A stretch of DNA of 64,000 bases from Hymenobacter armeniacus. Lineage in GTDB: Bacteria; Bacteroidota; Bacteroidia; Cytophagales; Hymenobacteraceae. Both the position numbers and the translations under genes were made by a program. The stretch is from assembly GCF_014699055.1 (NCBI RefSeq), contig NZ_JACXAC010000001.1, positions 744,001 through 808,000 of the forward strand, read 5' to 3'. The notes under the pieces are model-generated. The model made no database searches. It saw only the letters and a list, made by a program, of their open reading frames with translations, and was not told the DNA's origin. Below are positions 1-9,576 of the stretch, one piece after another. Position 1 is the first letter of the stretch. Each line of letters begins with the position of its first letter.

Positions 1-1
1 C

Positions 2-904
2 TATTTTCCTGAGCACATGGACGGGCGCCGCAGCCTGATAGCGCGGGCCGCCAACCTGGCCGCCCGCAAAGGCATGCTGGTGGTCAGCGCCGCCGGCAAC
101 GACGGCGACAACGACTGGGTGCGCATCGGCACGCCGGCCGATGCCGACTCGGTGCTGGCCGTGGGCGGGCTCGACCCCGAAACCGGCCTGCACGTCGACT
201 TCAGTTCCTACGGCCCCACCGCCGACCGCCGGCCCAAGCCCAACGTGGCGGCCTTCGGCATTGTGCTCACCACCACCACCGACGACTACGAGCGGCTGGA
301 AGGCACCTCGTTCTCGTCGCCGCTGCTGGCCGGGCTGGCGGCCTGCCTGTGGCAGCAGCAGCGCCAGCTCACGGCCATGCAGCTGTTTCGGGCCCTGGAG
401 CAGGCGGCGGAGCTGTACCCGTATTACGACTACGCGCACGGCTACGGGCGGCCGCGGTTTGCGCGCTTCAGCCCGGGCAAGGGCTTGCTGGCCGCCGCAC
501 CTTCTTTCGATTTTGTGCCGCACGACAGCTTGGTGGCTGTGGTCATCCGGGCCGAGGCGGCCGTGCGGCCCGCCGAGGTGCTGCCGCTCATGGCCGACCA
601 AAACGGCGCGGTGCTGGCGGCCGAACTGCTGGCCGATGACAAGGCCCCGGCCGATGGCAACACCCCCCGCGTGGGCCGCGAGCAGCCCGTACCCGGCGGC
701 AGCACCCCGCTGGCGCCCCTGCCCGAGCCCAACTACCCGGCCTACCTGTACTGGAACCTGGCCGACCGCCGCGGCGTGCTGCACCGCTACGAAGCCCGCG
801 CCGTGACCCAGCGCCTGGTGCTGCAGGTGCCGCGCCGGCTGCTGCGCGGCGGGGAGGTGCTGCGGGTGCACTTTAAGGGCTATACCGGAAGCTATTCAGA
901 ATGA
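2..904 (+). CDS. Subtilisin-like serine protease (S8), C-terminal part
   Basis: The frame is open to the left edge, so the N-terminus with the catalytic Asp and His lies outside the window. Counting from the Met at position 17, the oxyanion-hole segment SAAGND is near residues 24-29. The catalytic-serine block GTSFSSP is at 96-102, with Ser98 as nucleophile. Both are hallmarks of peptidase family S8. About 180 residues follow with no recognised domain; I see no T9SS sorting domain, so the protein may be anchored or exported differently. The stop overlaps the next start in an ATGA arrangement at 901-904, implying translational coupling. The role is inferred to be secreted or periplasmic proteolysis; the substrate is unknown. 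Confidence 0.9.
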   Translation, partial: YFPEHMDGRRSLIARAANLAARKGMLVVSAAGNDGDNDWVRIGTPADADSVLAVGGLDPETGLHVDFSSYGPTADRRPKPNVAAFGIVLTTTTDDYERLEGTSFSSPLLAGLAACLWQQQRQLTAMQLFRALEQAAELYPYYDYAHGYGRPRFARFSPGKGLLAAAPSFDFVPHDSLVAVVIRAEAAVRPAEVLPLMADQNGAVLAAELLADDKAPADGNTPRVGREQPVPGGSTPLAPLPEPNYPAYLYWNLADRRGVLHRYEARAVTQRLVLQVPRRLLRGGEVLRVHFKGYTGSYSE

Positions 905-1656
905 GCAAGGCAATGGCATCCTACTTTCAACGCAAGGCCGCCGCGTCAAGGCACCGGATGGTGATGCTGACGGGCTTGCTGCTGGCCCTGCTGGCGCGGC
1001 CCGAGGTGCGGGCCCAGCAAGTGCTGGTGCAGGCCAACGTGGCCGACGATACCATTAAAACCACGTTCGGGCCCAACCGGCGCTATTTCGCGCACGGCTA
1101 CTTCGGCTACGGGCTGCTGGCGGGCAGCGCGGGCACGCCGGTGCGCTACGGGCTGGGCTCGGCCGAACTGCGGACGGGCGGGCGCCTCAAGGTGCGCTTC
1201 TCTCAAAGCCTGGCCCTGAATTTTGACCTTGGCTACGCCTACCAGCACCTCGACCTGGACCAGACGCCCGGCAAAACCGTGCCCACGCCCACGCTGCACC
1301 GCCGCGAAAGCCTGGGCCTGCATCAAGTGTATGCCGAAACCAGCCTGCGCTTCAATGCGGGCCGGCGCGGCAATTCGGTGGGGCGCTACCTCGACCTACT
1401 GGCGGGCGGCGGCTGGGTGGCCGGCACCAGCCACACCACCGAAGACGAGCCCGGCCCCGGCATCGGCTCCGTCGAAACCACCGAGCGCGGCTTGCCCTAC
1501 CTGCGCCGCTGGACCGGCACCGGGGGCGCCCGCCTCGGCATCGACCGTTACGCCCTTGTGGCGCGGCGCCGCTTCACGCCCGCGTTTGCACCGGCCTACG
1601 CTGCCTGGCCCGAGCTGCCCCGCTGGGTGCTGGGCCTGGAAATCGGCCTGTTTTAG
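901..1656 (+). CDS. Predicted outer-membrane beta-barrel protein, unknown function
   Basis: This 251-residue protein starts at an ATG that overlaps the protease stop by four bases. The hydrophobic stretch at residues 20-38, ending RAQQ, looks like a signal peptide, so ATGs at 913 or 958 are alternative starts. The mature part has alternating polar and aromatic/hydrophobic segments (for example YFAHGYFGYGLL and LALNFDLGYAY) and ends in a hydrophobic residue plus Phe (GLF), typical of barrel strands and a C-terminal insertion signal. I recognise no named family. The overlap with the subtilase suggests the two proteins act together at the cell surface, which is an inference from context only. 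Confidence 0.65.
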   Translation: MSKAMASYFQRKAAASRHRMVMLTGLLLALLARPEVRAQQVLVQANVADDTIKTTFGPNRRYFAHGYFGYGLLAGSAGTPVRYGLGSAELRTGGRLKVRFSQSLALNFDLGYAYQHLDLDQTPGKTVPTPTLHRRESLGLHQVYAETSLRFNAGRRGNSVGRYLDLLAGGGWVAGTSHTTEDEPGPGIGSVETTERGLPYLRRWTGTGGARLGIDRYALVARRRFTPAFAPAYAAWPELPRWVLGLEIGLF

Positions 1657-1763
1657 CGGCGATGTGCGGCCCGCTAAATCTTCGGGCTGGGGTTTGTCGT
1701 AAAAAGTGCGCTGGCCGCGTGGCGGCTGGTGGCGCGTATAGCCATAGCGCCATTTTCCTCCCT

Positions 1764-1771
1764 TACCTTCG
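1764..1771 (+). promoter_or_regulatory. Possible -7 box of the lipoprotein gene
   Basis: TACCTTCG lies 34 bases before the ATG at 1806 and matches the Bacteroidota -7 box TAnnTTTG at all but one position. No TTG is seen at the usual upstream spacing. The same TACCTTCG variant precedes kup, icmF and lepA in this window, which supports it as a real element. Confidence 0.4.
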
Positions 1772-1805
1772 TGCATCCGGCCACTTCGAGCGCCGGTATT
1801 TCTAC

Positions 1806-2423
1806 ATGAAAACTCCTTCCTTTAAAGCCGCGGCCGTGTTAGTGCTGGCCGCGGGCCTCGTTCAACTTTCTTCCTGCGTCAGCACCGAGCGGGAAGTGAG
1901 CTCCTCGTCTGCCGACCCACGCACTACCTACACGCCGCCGCCGGCTGGCTCCCGCGTGCGCGTGAGCAACAAGACCGTGCTCAACACGGTGAGTACCACC
2001 CACGCTTTCTCGAACCCGGCCGCGCCCGACAACTTCATTTTGCAGCTGCGCGGGCCCCGCGTCATTACGGCCCAGGCCCACCTCATCGTGACCAACAGCA
2101 AGGGCGACACCCTGCGCCACGAAGTGCTGCCGGCCCGCGCCCTGCTTAGCGAGAAGGCACTGGCCGACCCGCGGGCCGCCAGCGTGCGCGACCAGGAAAT
2201 TGCCATTCTGCAGGGCATGAACAACTTCTTTGCCGACGGCCACTTCATTCAGCCGGCCGTGGCGCCCGGGGCCGAGCAGCCCGCCGAGATGGACACCAAA
2301 ACCTGGGCCGCCCTGCGCGAAGACCCCGCCACCGTGGGCTTCGACTTTGTGGGCGCCGGCGGGGCCGAGCACCGCATCGCCTTTGCCCGCAAGCTGGGCA
2401 AAGCCGTCATCATCAGTCAATAA
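1806..2423 (+). CDS. Putative lipoprotein, unknown function
   Basis: The frame is open from 1662, but the ATG at 1806 gives a clean lipoprotein signal: MKTPSFKAAAVLVLAAG, then a lipobox LSSC with the modified Cys at residue 18. That start is used here and yields 205 residues. A Ser/Thr/Pro-rich linker follows. The rest is a globular domain with a segment around VITAQAHLIVTNSKGDTLRHE and a C-terminal VGFDFVGAGGAEHRIAFARK. I recognise no family. It is likely exported and attached to a membrane facing the periplasm or the cell surface. It is followed 57 bases later by the DUF4920 gene on the same strand, so co-transcription is possible. Confidence 0.7.
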   Translation: MKTPSFKAAAVLVLAAGLVQLSSCVSTEREVSSSSADPRTTYTPPPAGSRVRVSNKTVLNTVSTTHAFSNPAAPDNFILQLRGPRVITAQAHLIVTNSKGDTLRHEVLPARALLSEKALADPRAASVRDQEIAILQGMNNFFADGHFIQPAVAPGAEQPAEMDTKTWAALREDPATVGFDFVGAGGAEHRIAFARKLGKAVIISQ

Positions 2424-2480
2424 CAGGCTTGAAGAAGCTTGATTTCCTGAAATTCCACCGTTTCTCTGTTGCTTTTCCCC

Positions 2481-3083
2481 ATGAAGTTCTTTCTTTCGTT
2501 CGTTGCCGTTTTAGTGGCCATCTTGCTGTACATCCGGTTTGTGCCTTCGGCCCCCATCAACCCCGTGCTGCCCGTGGAGCAGGGCCAGGAAGAAGTGAAT
2601 GGCCATAACTCCGAAGTGCCCAAGGGTTCGGGCGAGGAGGAAGAAGCCGGCGAAGAAAACCACAGCAGCACCAGCATCGCGCCCGTAGCTCCCGGCCAGA
2701 CCTACGGCGCCGCCATCAGCCCCGACGGCGCCCTGCCCATGACGGCCCTGAATACCGCCCTCGGCGCCCGCGACTCGGCCCAGGTGAAGCTGGTGGGCAA
2801 GGCCTCGGCCGTGTGCCAAGCCAAAGGCTGCTGGATGACGCTGCCCACCGCCGACGGCAAAGAAATGCGCGTCCGCTTCAAGGACTACGGCTTTTTTGTG
2901 CCCAAAGACCTGAGCGGCCACGACGTGGTGGTGAGCGGCTGGGCCTACCGCAGCACGGTGCCCAAGTCGGAGCTGCAGCATTACGCCAAGGACGCCGGCA
3001 AGTCGGAAAAAGAAGTTGCCGCCATCACTCAAGACGAGCAGCAGCTCACTTTTATGGCCGACGGCGTGCGCGTGGTGAACTAA
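2481..3083 (+). CDS. DUF4920 domain protein, membrane-anchored
   Basis: The ATG at 2481 begins MKFFLSFVAVLVAILLYIRF, one N-terminal membrane segment or uncleaved signal; an in-frame TTG at 2469 is less likely. An acidic linker (residues about 38-65) leads to a C-terminal DUF4920 domain of about 130 residues. It carries the family's short Cys motif VCQAKGCWM, then MRVRFKDYGFFVPKDLSG and VVVSGWAYRSTV. DUF4920 proteins are common in Bacteroidota and of unknown function; the paired cysteines suggest metal or redox chemistry, which is inference. The protein has 200 residues. A strong intrinsic terminator follows 28 bases after the stop. Confidence 0.85.
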   Translation: MKFFLSFVAVLVAILLYIRFVPSAPINPVLPVEQGQEEVNGHNSEVPKGSGEEEEAGEENHSSTSIAPVAPGQTYGAAISPDGALPMTALNTALGARDSAQVKLVGKASAVCQAKGCWMTLPTADGKEMRVRFKDYGFFVPKDLSGHDVVVSGWAYRSTVPKSELQHYAKDAGKSEKEVAAITQDEQQLTFMADGVRVVN

Positions 3084-3111
3084 CATTAGCCCCTGAGCTT
3101 GAAAGAAGTAG

Positions 3112-3140
3112 AAAGGCCACCCGCGGAGGTGGCCTTTTTT
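3112..3140 (+). terminator. Intrinsic terminator after the DUF4920 gene
   Basis: A perfect 10-bp stem (AAAGGCCACC at 3112-3121 with its complement at 3128-3137) encloses a six-base loop, and the 3' arm runs into T6. Confidence 0.85.
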
Positions 3141-3194
3141 GTTGCGTAACGCAAGTAAAAACGCTGGCGTAGCTTGCGCCAGTAGAATCCCTGA

Positions 3195-5327
<2,133 letters not shown>

Positions 5328-5343
5328 TGCCGATTAGTCACAT

Positions 5344-5382
5344 AAAAAAAGGCCCGTACAGAAGCTGTACGGGCCTTTTTTT
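5344..5382. terminator. Bidirectional intrinsic terminator between ligA and the convergent membrane gene
   Basis: A 17-bp perfect stem (A7 GGCCCGTACA at 5344-5360, complement at 5366-5382) has a five-base loop. A-tract and T-tract lie on either side, so it can end transcripts from ligA and from the minus-strand gene at 5395. Confidence 0.9.
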
Positions 5383-5394
5383 GTGCTACGGGTT

Positions 5395-5727
5395 TTAATG
5401 AATTGAATGCGTAAGCCAAAAAATCAAACCGGCCAGCAGCACCGTCAGCAGCGCAAAAATGATGACGACAAGTCTGTCATTAAGCCGGCCTAACGCCATT
5501 CGAATGCCGGTTACCAGCGAGGCTTCCAGCAGGAAAAATGGCAGCGGTAGCAGAGCCCCGGGCACGATGAAGTAGGTGTTGTGCATCTGGATTTCCAGCG
5601 AAGGCCGCAACAACTGCTTGAACCCGAGTAACCAAGCCATAAAGAAGAAGGAGAACCCCCAGCAAGCCAGCAACCACGCTGCCTCCACGGCGATTCTCCT
5701 TCCCACAGGCTGAGGTGGCTTGGTCAC
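5395..5727 (-). CDS. Small three-helix membrane protein with a HNTYFIV motif
   Basis: This 110-residue protein starts at GTG and directly abuts the stop codon of the upstream deacetylase gene (TAA then GTG), so it is probably in the same operon. Three hydrophobic helices are visible at about 12-35, 50-72 and 86-106. Between the first two is EIQMHNTYFIVP, which resembles the HDTYFVVAH segment of haem-copper oxidase subunit I, although the following HFH metal ligands are absent. I infer either a distant, non-catalytic relative of that helix or coincidence. No function can be assigned. A terminator follows. Confidence 0.7.
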   Translation of the reverse strand: MTKPPQPVGRRIAVEAAWLLACWGFSFFFMAWLLGFKQLLRPSLEIQMHNTYFIVPGALLPLPFFLLEASLVTGIRMALGRLNDRLVVIIFALLTVLLAGLIFWLTHSIH

Positions 5728-6645
5728 TTAGAAGCTCTGCACGATGTTGTTGCGCAGCGTCTTGGGCGACCAGTAGCCGCTGGCGATGATGCGGCGGATG
5801 GTGAACAGCGGGTCGTTTTGGTCGCGTTTCTCGGCCAGCGAGAAGGCGGCCACGAAGCCGCGCTTCTTCAGCTCCGGGAAAGCCTGCGGGTTCCAGAGGC
5901 CGAAGGGGTAGGCGAAGTAGGTGATTTTCTTGCCCGTGATTTCTTCCAGAGTTTTGGTGGGCTTGTCGATTTGGGTTTCCCAGTCTTTGCCCTGGTACTT
6001 CTTCACGTTGTGGTGGTCCCAAGTGTGCGAGCCGATGACGTTGCCCTCGTCGGAAAGCTGCTTCACCATGGCCTTGGTCATGTAGTGGGGGCGGCCCAGG
6101 CTCACGGTCATCACGAAGTACATGGCCTTGTAGCCGTACTGGTCCAGCGTGGGCCGGGCGATGGTGAACTGGTCCAAATCCGTGTCGTCGAACGTGAGCA
6201 TGATGGGCTTGCTCGGCAGCTTGGCGCCGGTGGTCATGTAGGCGTAGAGCTGGTCGGGCGAGACGGTGTGGTAGCCCGAGTCGGCCAGCATTTTAATCTG
6301 GGCTTTAAACGCGGCAATGGGCACAATGTAGTCCTTGGCGCCTTTGGAGTCACGCGCGGTCCAGTCCCGAATCTGGTGGTAGCACAGGATGGGCACCTGC
6401 GGCCGGGCCAGAATGGCGGCGGCATTGCCGGCGCTGGCGGCCGGGATAGTGGAGGGGTCGGGCGCGGGCACGGCGTTGGCCTCGTCGGCCGCGGTGGCTT
6501 TGGTGCCGGAGGTTTCGGCGGCGGCCGGGTCCACGGCCTCCACAGTGGCGGAGCTGGTGGCGGTTTCGCCGGTGGTGGCAACTTTGGAGTCGCAGGCAGC
6601 CAGCGACAGCGCCGCTAGCAGGAGGGAAGCAGAGGGAAATTTCAT
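5728..6645 (-). CDS. Polysaccharide deacetylase (NodB family) lipoprotein
   Basis: Carbohydrate esterase family 4 enzyme, probably removing acetyl groups from an envelope or extracellular polysaccharide. The ATG at 6645 gives a lipoprotein signal with lipobox LAAC at 16-19, followed by an Ala/Thr/Pro-rich linker to about residue 80; 305 residues in all. The NodB domain shows TFDDTD (metal-binding and catalytic Asp pair), SHTWDHH (the H-x3-H zinc ligands) and FAYPFG. It ends DPLFTIRRIIASG...NIVQSF. The frame continues upstream of 6645, but only as antisense of dapA. It is divergent from dapA, and the small membrane protein gene follows it without a gap. The substrate is unknown. Confidence 0.92.
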   Translation of the reverse strand: MKFPSASLLLAALSLAACDSKVATTGETATSSATVEAVDPAAAETSGTKATAADEANAVPAPDPSTIPAASAGNAAAILARPQVPILCYHQIRDWTARDSKGAKDYIVPIAAFKAQIKMLADSGYHTVSPDQLYAYMTTGAKLPSKPIMLTFDDTDLDQFTIARPTLDQYGYKAMYFVMTVSLGRPHYMTKAMVKQLSDEGNVIGSHTWDHHNVKKYQGKDWETQIDKPTKTLEEITGKKITYFAYPFGLWNPQAFPELKKRGFVAAFSLAEKRDQNDPLFTIRRIIASGYWSPKTLRNNIVQSF

Positions 6646-6743
6646 GGCAACGGGGCCGCGTCGCACGCGTCCGCCCACGCGGGCGGCAGGAAAAACGAGA
6701 GTAGTCGCCGGCAATGGCGCGCCGGGTGCGTGCGACGCACCCC

Positions 6744-6751
6744 TACCTTTG
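6744..6751 (+). promoter_or_regulatory. -7 box of the dapA promoter
   Basis: TACCTTTG exactly matches the Bacteroidota -7 consensus TAnnTTTG and ends 26 bases before the dapA ATG at 6778. A matching TTG at -33 is not evident. Confidence 0.6.
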
Positions 6752-6777
6752 CACAAAACTACTTCCCAAAGCCCGGC

Positions 6778-7662
6778 ATGACCAACACAAATTCCCGCCT
6801 TCCGCTCTTTCATGGCACCGGCGTGGCCCTCATCACCCCGTTCACTTCCGACTTTACGGTGGACTACGCGGGGTGGCGCCGCCTGCTCGATTTCTGCATA
6901 GAAGGCGGCGTGGACTACCTCGTGGTGAACGGCACCACCGGCGAGTCGCCCACCACCACGGCCGACGAAAAAACCGAGCTCCTGCGCATCGCCAAAGAGC
7001 ACGTGGCCGGCCGCGTGCCGCTGGTGTACGGCATCGGCAGCAACGACACGGCCGCCGCCGTGGAAGCCCTGCGCACCACCGACCTCGACGGCATTGCCGC
7101 CGTGCTGTCGGCCAGCCCGGCCTACAACAAGCCCAGCCAGGCCGGCCTGGTGGCGCACTACCACCGCCTGGCCGACGCCAGCCCTGTGCCCATCATTCTC
7201 TACAACGTGCCCGGCCGCACGGCCTCCAACATCACCGCCGAAACCACGCTGCGCCTCGCGCACCACCCCAACATCATCGGCATCAAAGAAGCGAGCGGGC
7301 TGATGGAGCAGTGCCTGACCATTGCCGCGCGCAAGCCTAAGGACTTCCTGCTGCTCTCCGGCGACGATGTGCTGACGCCGGCGCTCATTGCCTGCGGGGG
7401 CGAAGGCATCATCTCGGTGCTGGCCAACGCCTTCCCCAAGCGCTTTGCCGACCTGACCCGCGCCGCCCTGGCTGGCGATTTTGCCACGGCCCGCGAAGGC
7501 CTGTTCCGCCTGCTGCCCCTCAACCCGCTGATGTATGAGGAGAGCAACCCCGTGGGCGTAAAAGCCGCCCTCGAAGCCCTGGGCGTGTGCGGTGCCGCCG
7601 TGCGCCTGCCGCTACTCGAAGCCACCGAAGGCCTCAAGGAGCGGATTCGGAAAGCACTGTAA
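6778..7662 (+). CDS. dapA: 4-hydroxy-tetrahydrodipicolinate synthase
   Basis: Condenses pyruvate with aspartate-semialdehyde, the first committed step to diaminopimelate and lysine, in the cytoplasm. The ATG at 6778 is chosen because it starts just before the conserved FHGTGVALITPF; the in-frame start at 6730 overlaps the promoter box. At 294 residues it has the normal length. Visible signatures are NGTTGESPTTTADE (51-64), the catalytic Tyr142 in YNVPGRT, and the Schiff-base Lys170 in IIGIKEASG. It is monocistronic: a promoter box precedes it and an intrinsic terminator follows. The downstream gene is convergent. Confidence 0.97.
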   Translation: MTNTNSRLPLFHGTGVALITPFTSDFTVDYAGWRRLLDFCIEGGVDYLVVNGTTGESPTTTADEKTELLRIAKEHVAGRVPLVYGIGSNDTAAAVEALRTTDLDGIAAVLSASPAYNKPSQAGLVAHYHRLADASPVPIILYNVPGRTASNITAETTLRLAHHPNIIGIKEASGLMEQCLTIAARKPKDFLLLSGDDVLTPALIACGGEGIISVLANAFPKRFADLTRAALAGDFATAREGLFRLLPLNPLMYEESNPVGVKAALEALGVCGAAVRLPLLEATEGLKERIRKAL

Positions 7663-7672
7663 GGAAGCGCGT

Positions 7673-7841
7673 GTCATTGCGAGGCTGCAGGCCGTGGCAA
7701 TCCGTCCTGTTCTCAGCGACCAGCCCAATATTGTGACAAACCTAAAATGAAAGCCCCGGCACTGCGCAGCGCCGGGGCTTTTTGGTGAAGGGAGGTGTCT
7801 GGCCTTGTCAGGACGGATTGCTGCGTTGCGCTCGCAATGAC
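7673..7841. repeat. Interspersed inverted repeat (GTCATTGCGAG type) bracketing the dapA terminator
   Basis: The left arm (7673-7708) begins GTCATTGCGAG and ends GCAATCCGTCCT. The right arm (7810-7841) is its imperfect reverse complement (AGGACGGATTGC ... CTCGCAATGAC). Between the arms sits the dapA terminator. Outer and inner blocks of the arms match well, the middle less so. Two other intergenic repeats of related design occur at 33189 and 51637. Bacterial genomes often carry such dispersed palindromic elements; mobility and function are not shown here. Confidence 0.75.
7750..7783. terminator. Intrinsic terminator after dapA
   Basis: The 11-bp stem AAAGCCCCGGC (7750-7760) pairs with 7771-7781 around a self-complementary loop, followed by a T-tract. 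A residues on the left side allow weak function on the minus strand for the convergent gene. Confidence 0.85.
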
Positions 7842-7849
7842 CACTTAAC

Positions 7850-8593
7850 TCACCAACCGCTGGCCAGCACGTCGGCCACGTGCAGGCACTTGAGCGGCAG
7901 CTTTTCGCGCTTGATGTAGGATTCCAGGTGCATGAGGCAGCTCACGTCGGTGCTCACGATGAAGTCGGCGCCGGTGTCGAGGGCGTGTTCCACTTTCTGC
8001 TGAGCCATGGCCACCGAAATGGCCTCGAATTTCACTGCAAACGTGCCGCCGAAGCCGCAGCAGGTGCTGGTTTCGGCCATTTCGATGCGTTTCAGGCCGG
8101 CTACGCCATCGAGCAGCTGGCGCGGCTGCGGCCGGATGCCGCACTCGCGCAGGGCCGAGCAGGAGTCGTGGTAGGTGTATTTGCCTTCCAGCCGGGCCCC
8201 GGGTATGGCCGTGATGCCCAGTACATCCACCAGGAACTCGGTGAGTTCGTGGATGCGGCGCTGCACGGTGGCGCAGGCGGGCTGCTGGGCGGTGCCAGCA
8301 AATAGCTCATTGTAGCTGTTGCGGACCATGCCCACGCAAGAAGCCGAAGGACTGACAATGAAGCGCTGGTGGTCCTGCGCAGGCGCGGCGAAATCCTGGA
8401 GAAATTTCCCGGCCACCGCGCGGCTTTGGTCCTGGTAGCCGGCGTTGTAGGCCGGCTGGCCGCAACAGGTTTGGTCGGGGTTGTAGTTGACCTGCACACC
8501 CACGCGTTCGAGCACCTTCACCATGTTCAGCGCAGTGGCGGGGTAGAGCTGGTCGACGAAGCAGGGAATGAAGATGTCGGCGGTTGTAGGCAT
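7850..8593 (-). CDS. LutA/YkgE-like (Fe-S)-binding protein
   Basis: This 247-residue protein carries two cysteine-rich CCG modules: TCCGQPAYNAG (Cys43-44) and TCCGFGGTF (Cys178-179). A CxxxxR-type segment DSCSALRECG lies between them. This is the layout of LutA/GlcF/HdrB-type subunits that bind an iron-sulfur cluster. In Bacillus, LutA works with LutB and LutC to oxidise L-lactate, but neither partner gene is next to it here. Instead it follows the HMG-CoA lyase gene by 14 bases on the same strand, so the two are probably co-transcribed. The electron donor and acceptor are unknown. Length and motifs are complete. Confidence 0.9.
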   Translation of the reverse strand: MPTTADIFIPCFVDQLYPATALNMVKVLERVGVQVNYNPDQTCCGQPAYNAGYQDQSRAVAGKFLQDFAAPAQDHQRFIVSPSASCVGMVRNSYNELFAGTAQQPACATVQRRIHELTEFLVDVLGITAIPGARLEGKYTYHDSCSALRECGIRPQPRQLLDGVAGLKRIEMAETSTCCGFGGTFAVKFEAISVAMAQQKVEHALDTGADFIVSTDVSCLMHLESYIKREKLPLKCLHVADVLASGW

Positions 8594-8607
8594 GGCCGGG
8601 TCTTGTC

Positions 8608-9459
8608 TTAATGAAACGCAAACACCCCGGTCGCGGCCTCCCGGGCCCGGGCAAACGCCGCCAAATCCAGCCCGGCGTCAACGCCGCGCTCAGCTAAAAA
8701 ATCCAGCAGGTTCTCGGTGGCCATGTTGCCGGTCAGTTCATCGGCGGCCATGGGGCAGCCGCCGATGCCGCCGATGGCGCCATCGAAGCGACGGCAGCCG
8801 GCGTCGTAGGCGGCCGTCACTTTTTCGCGCCAGGTGCCGGGCGTGGTGTGCAGGTGCGCCCCAAACTCGATGGCCGGAAACGCGGGAATGAGGGCCGAAA
8901 ACAGCGGCGCAATGATAGCGGCGTTGGAGGCCCCGATGGTATCGGACAGCGCCACGATGGGCACACCCAGCGCCGCCAGCTTTTCGGTGAAATCCGTCAC
9001 GATTTCCGGGCTCCAGGCATCGCCATAGGGGTTGCCGAAGCCCATCGACAGGTAGGCCACCAGCTGCTTGCCGGTGCGCTCGCAGAGGTTGTGCATGGCG
9101 GCCACGTCGGCCAGCGCCTGCTCGGTGGTCTGGTTGGTGTTGCGCCGCTGGAAGGTTTCCGACACCGACAGCGGGAAGCCCAGGTAGGCAATTTCGGGAT
9201 ATTGGGCGGCGGTTTCGGCGCCGCGCTGGTTGGCCACAATGGCCAGCAGCTTGGTTTTGGTCCTGCTCAAGTCGAGGCCGGCCAGCACTTCGGCCGTGTC
9301 GCGCAGCTGCGGAATGGCTTTGGGCGACACAAACGAACCAAAGTCCAGCGTATCAAAACCGACCTGCAGCAAGGCGTTGAGGTAGGCGGTTTTGGTGGCC
9401 GTGGGGATAAAGTCGGGGAGGCCCTGCATGGCGTCGCGCGGGCATTCGATGAGCTTCAT
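8608..9459 (-). CDS. Hydroxymethylglutaryl-CoA lyase
   Basis: Cleaves HMG-CoA to acetoacetate and acetyl-CoA, the last step of leucine breakdown. The 283 residues form an HMGL-like TIM barrel. The N-terminal ECPRDAMQG (5-13) corresponds to the catalytic Arg-Asp motif, HLH (202-204) gives metal ligands, and GIGGCPMA (231-238) is the active-site cysteine loop of true HMG-CoA lyases. A box TACCTTTA on the minus strand at 9491-9498 is a possible -7 element 31 bases upstream. The LutA-like gene follows closely. The closely related isopropylmalate synthases are longer, so lyase is the better call. Confidence 0.93.
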   Translation of the reverse strand: MKLIECPRDAMQGLPDFIPTATKTAYLNALLQVGFDTLDFGSFVSPKAIPQLRDTAEVLAGLDLSRTKTKLLAIVANQRGAETAAQYPEIAYLGFPLSVSETFQRRNTNQTTEQALADVAAMHNLCERTGKQLVAYLSMGFGNPYGDAWSPEIVTDFTEKLAALGVPIVALSDTIGASNAAIIAPLFSALIPAFPAIEFGAHLHTTPGTWREKVTAAYDAGCRRFDGAIGGIGGCPMAADELTGNMATENLLDFLAERGVDAGLDLAAFARAREAATGVFAFH

Positions 9460-9576
9460 GGGCGGGGTGAAGAAGGCCGAAATGGGAGCGTAAAGGTAGT
9501 AGCCCGGTCTTGCCGTGGAAGGGCTGTTGGCCGAACTACCACCGGGTGCCCGGTGTTTGGAGGGATGCTATTTAAG

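Noticed and set aside
8848..9566. Upstream extension of the M23 peptidase frame (700 residues in total)
   Set aside because: The extra 5' part is the antisense of HMG-CoA lyase, shows Gly/Arg/His-rich composition typical of high-GC shadow frames, and would hide the lipoprotein signal.
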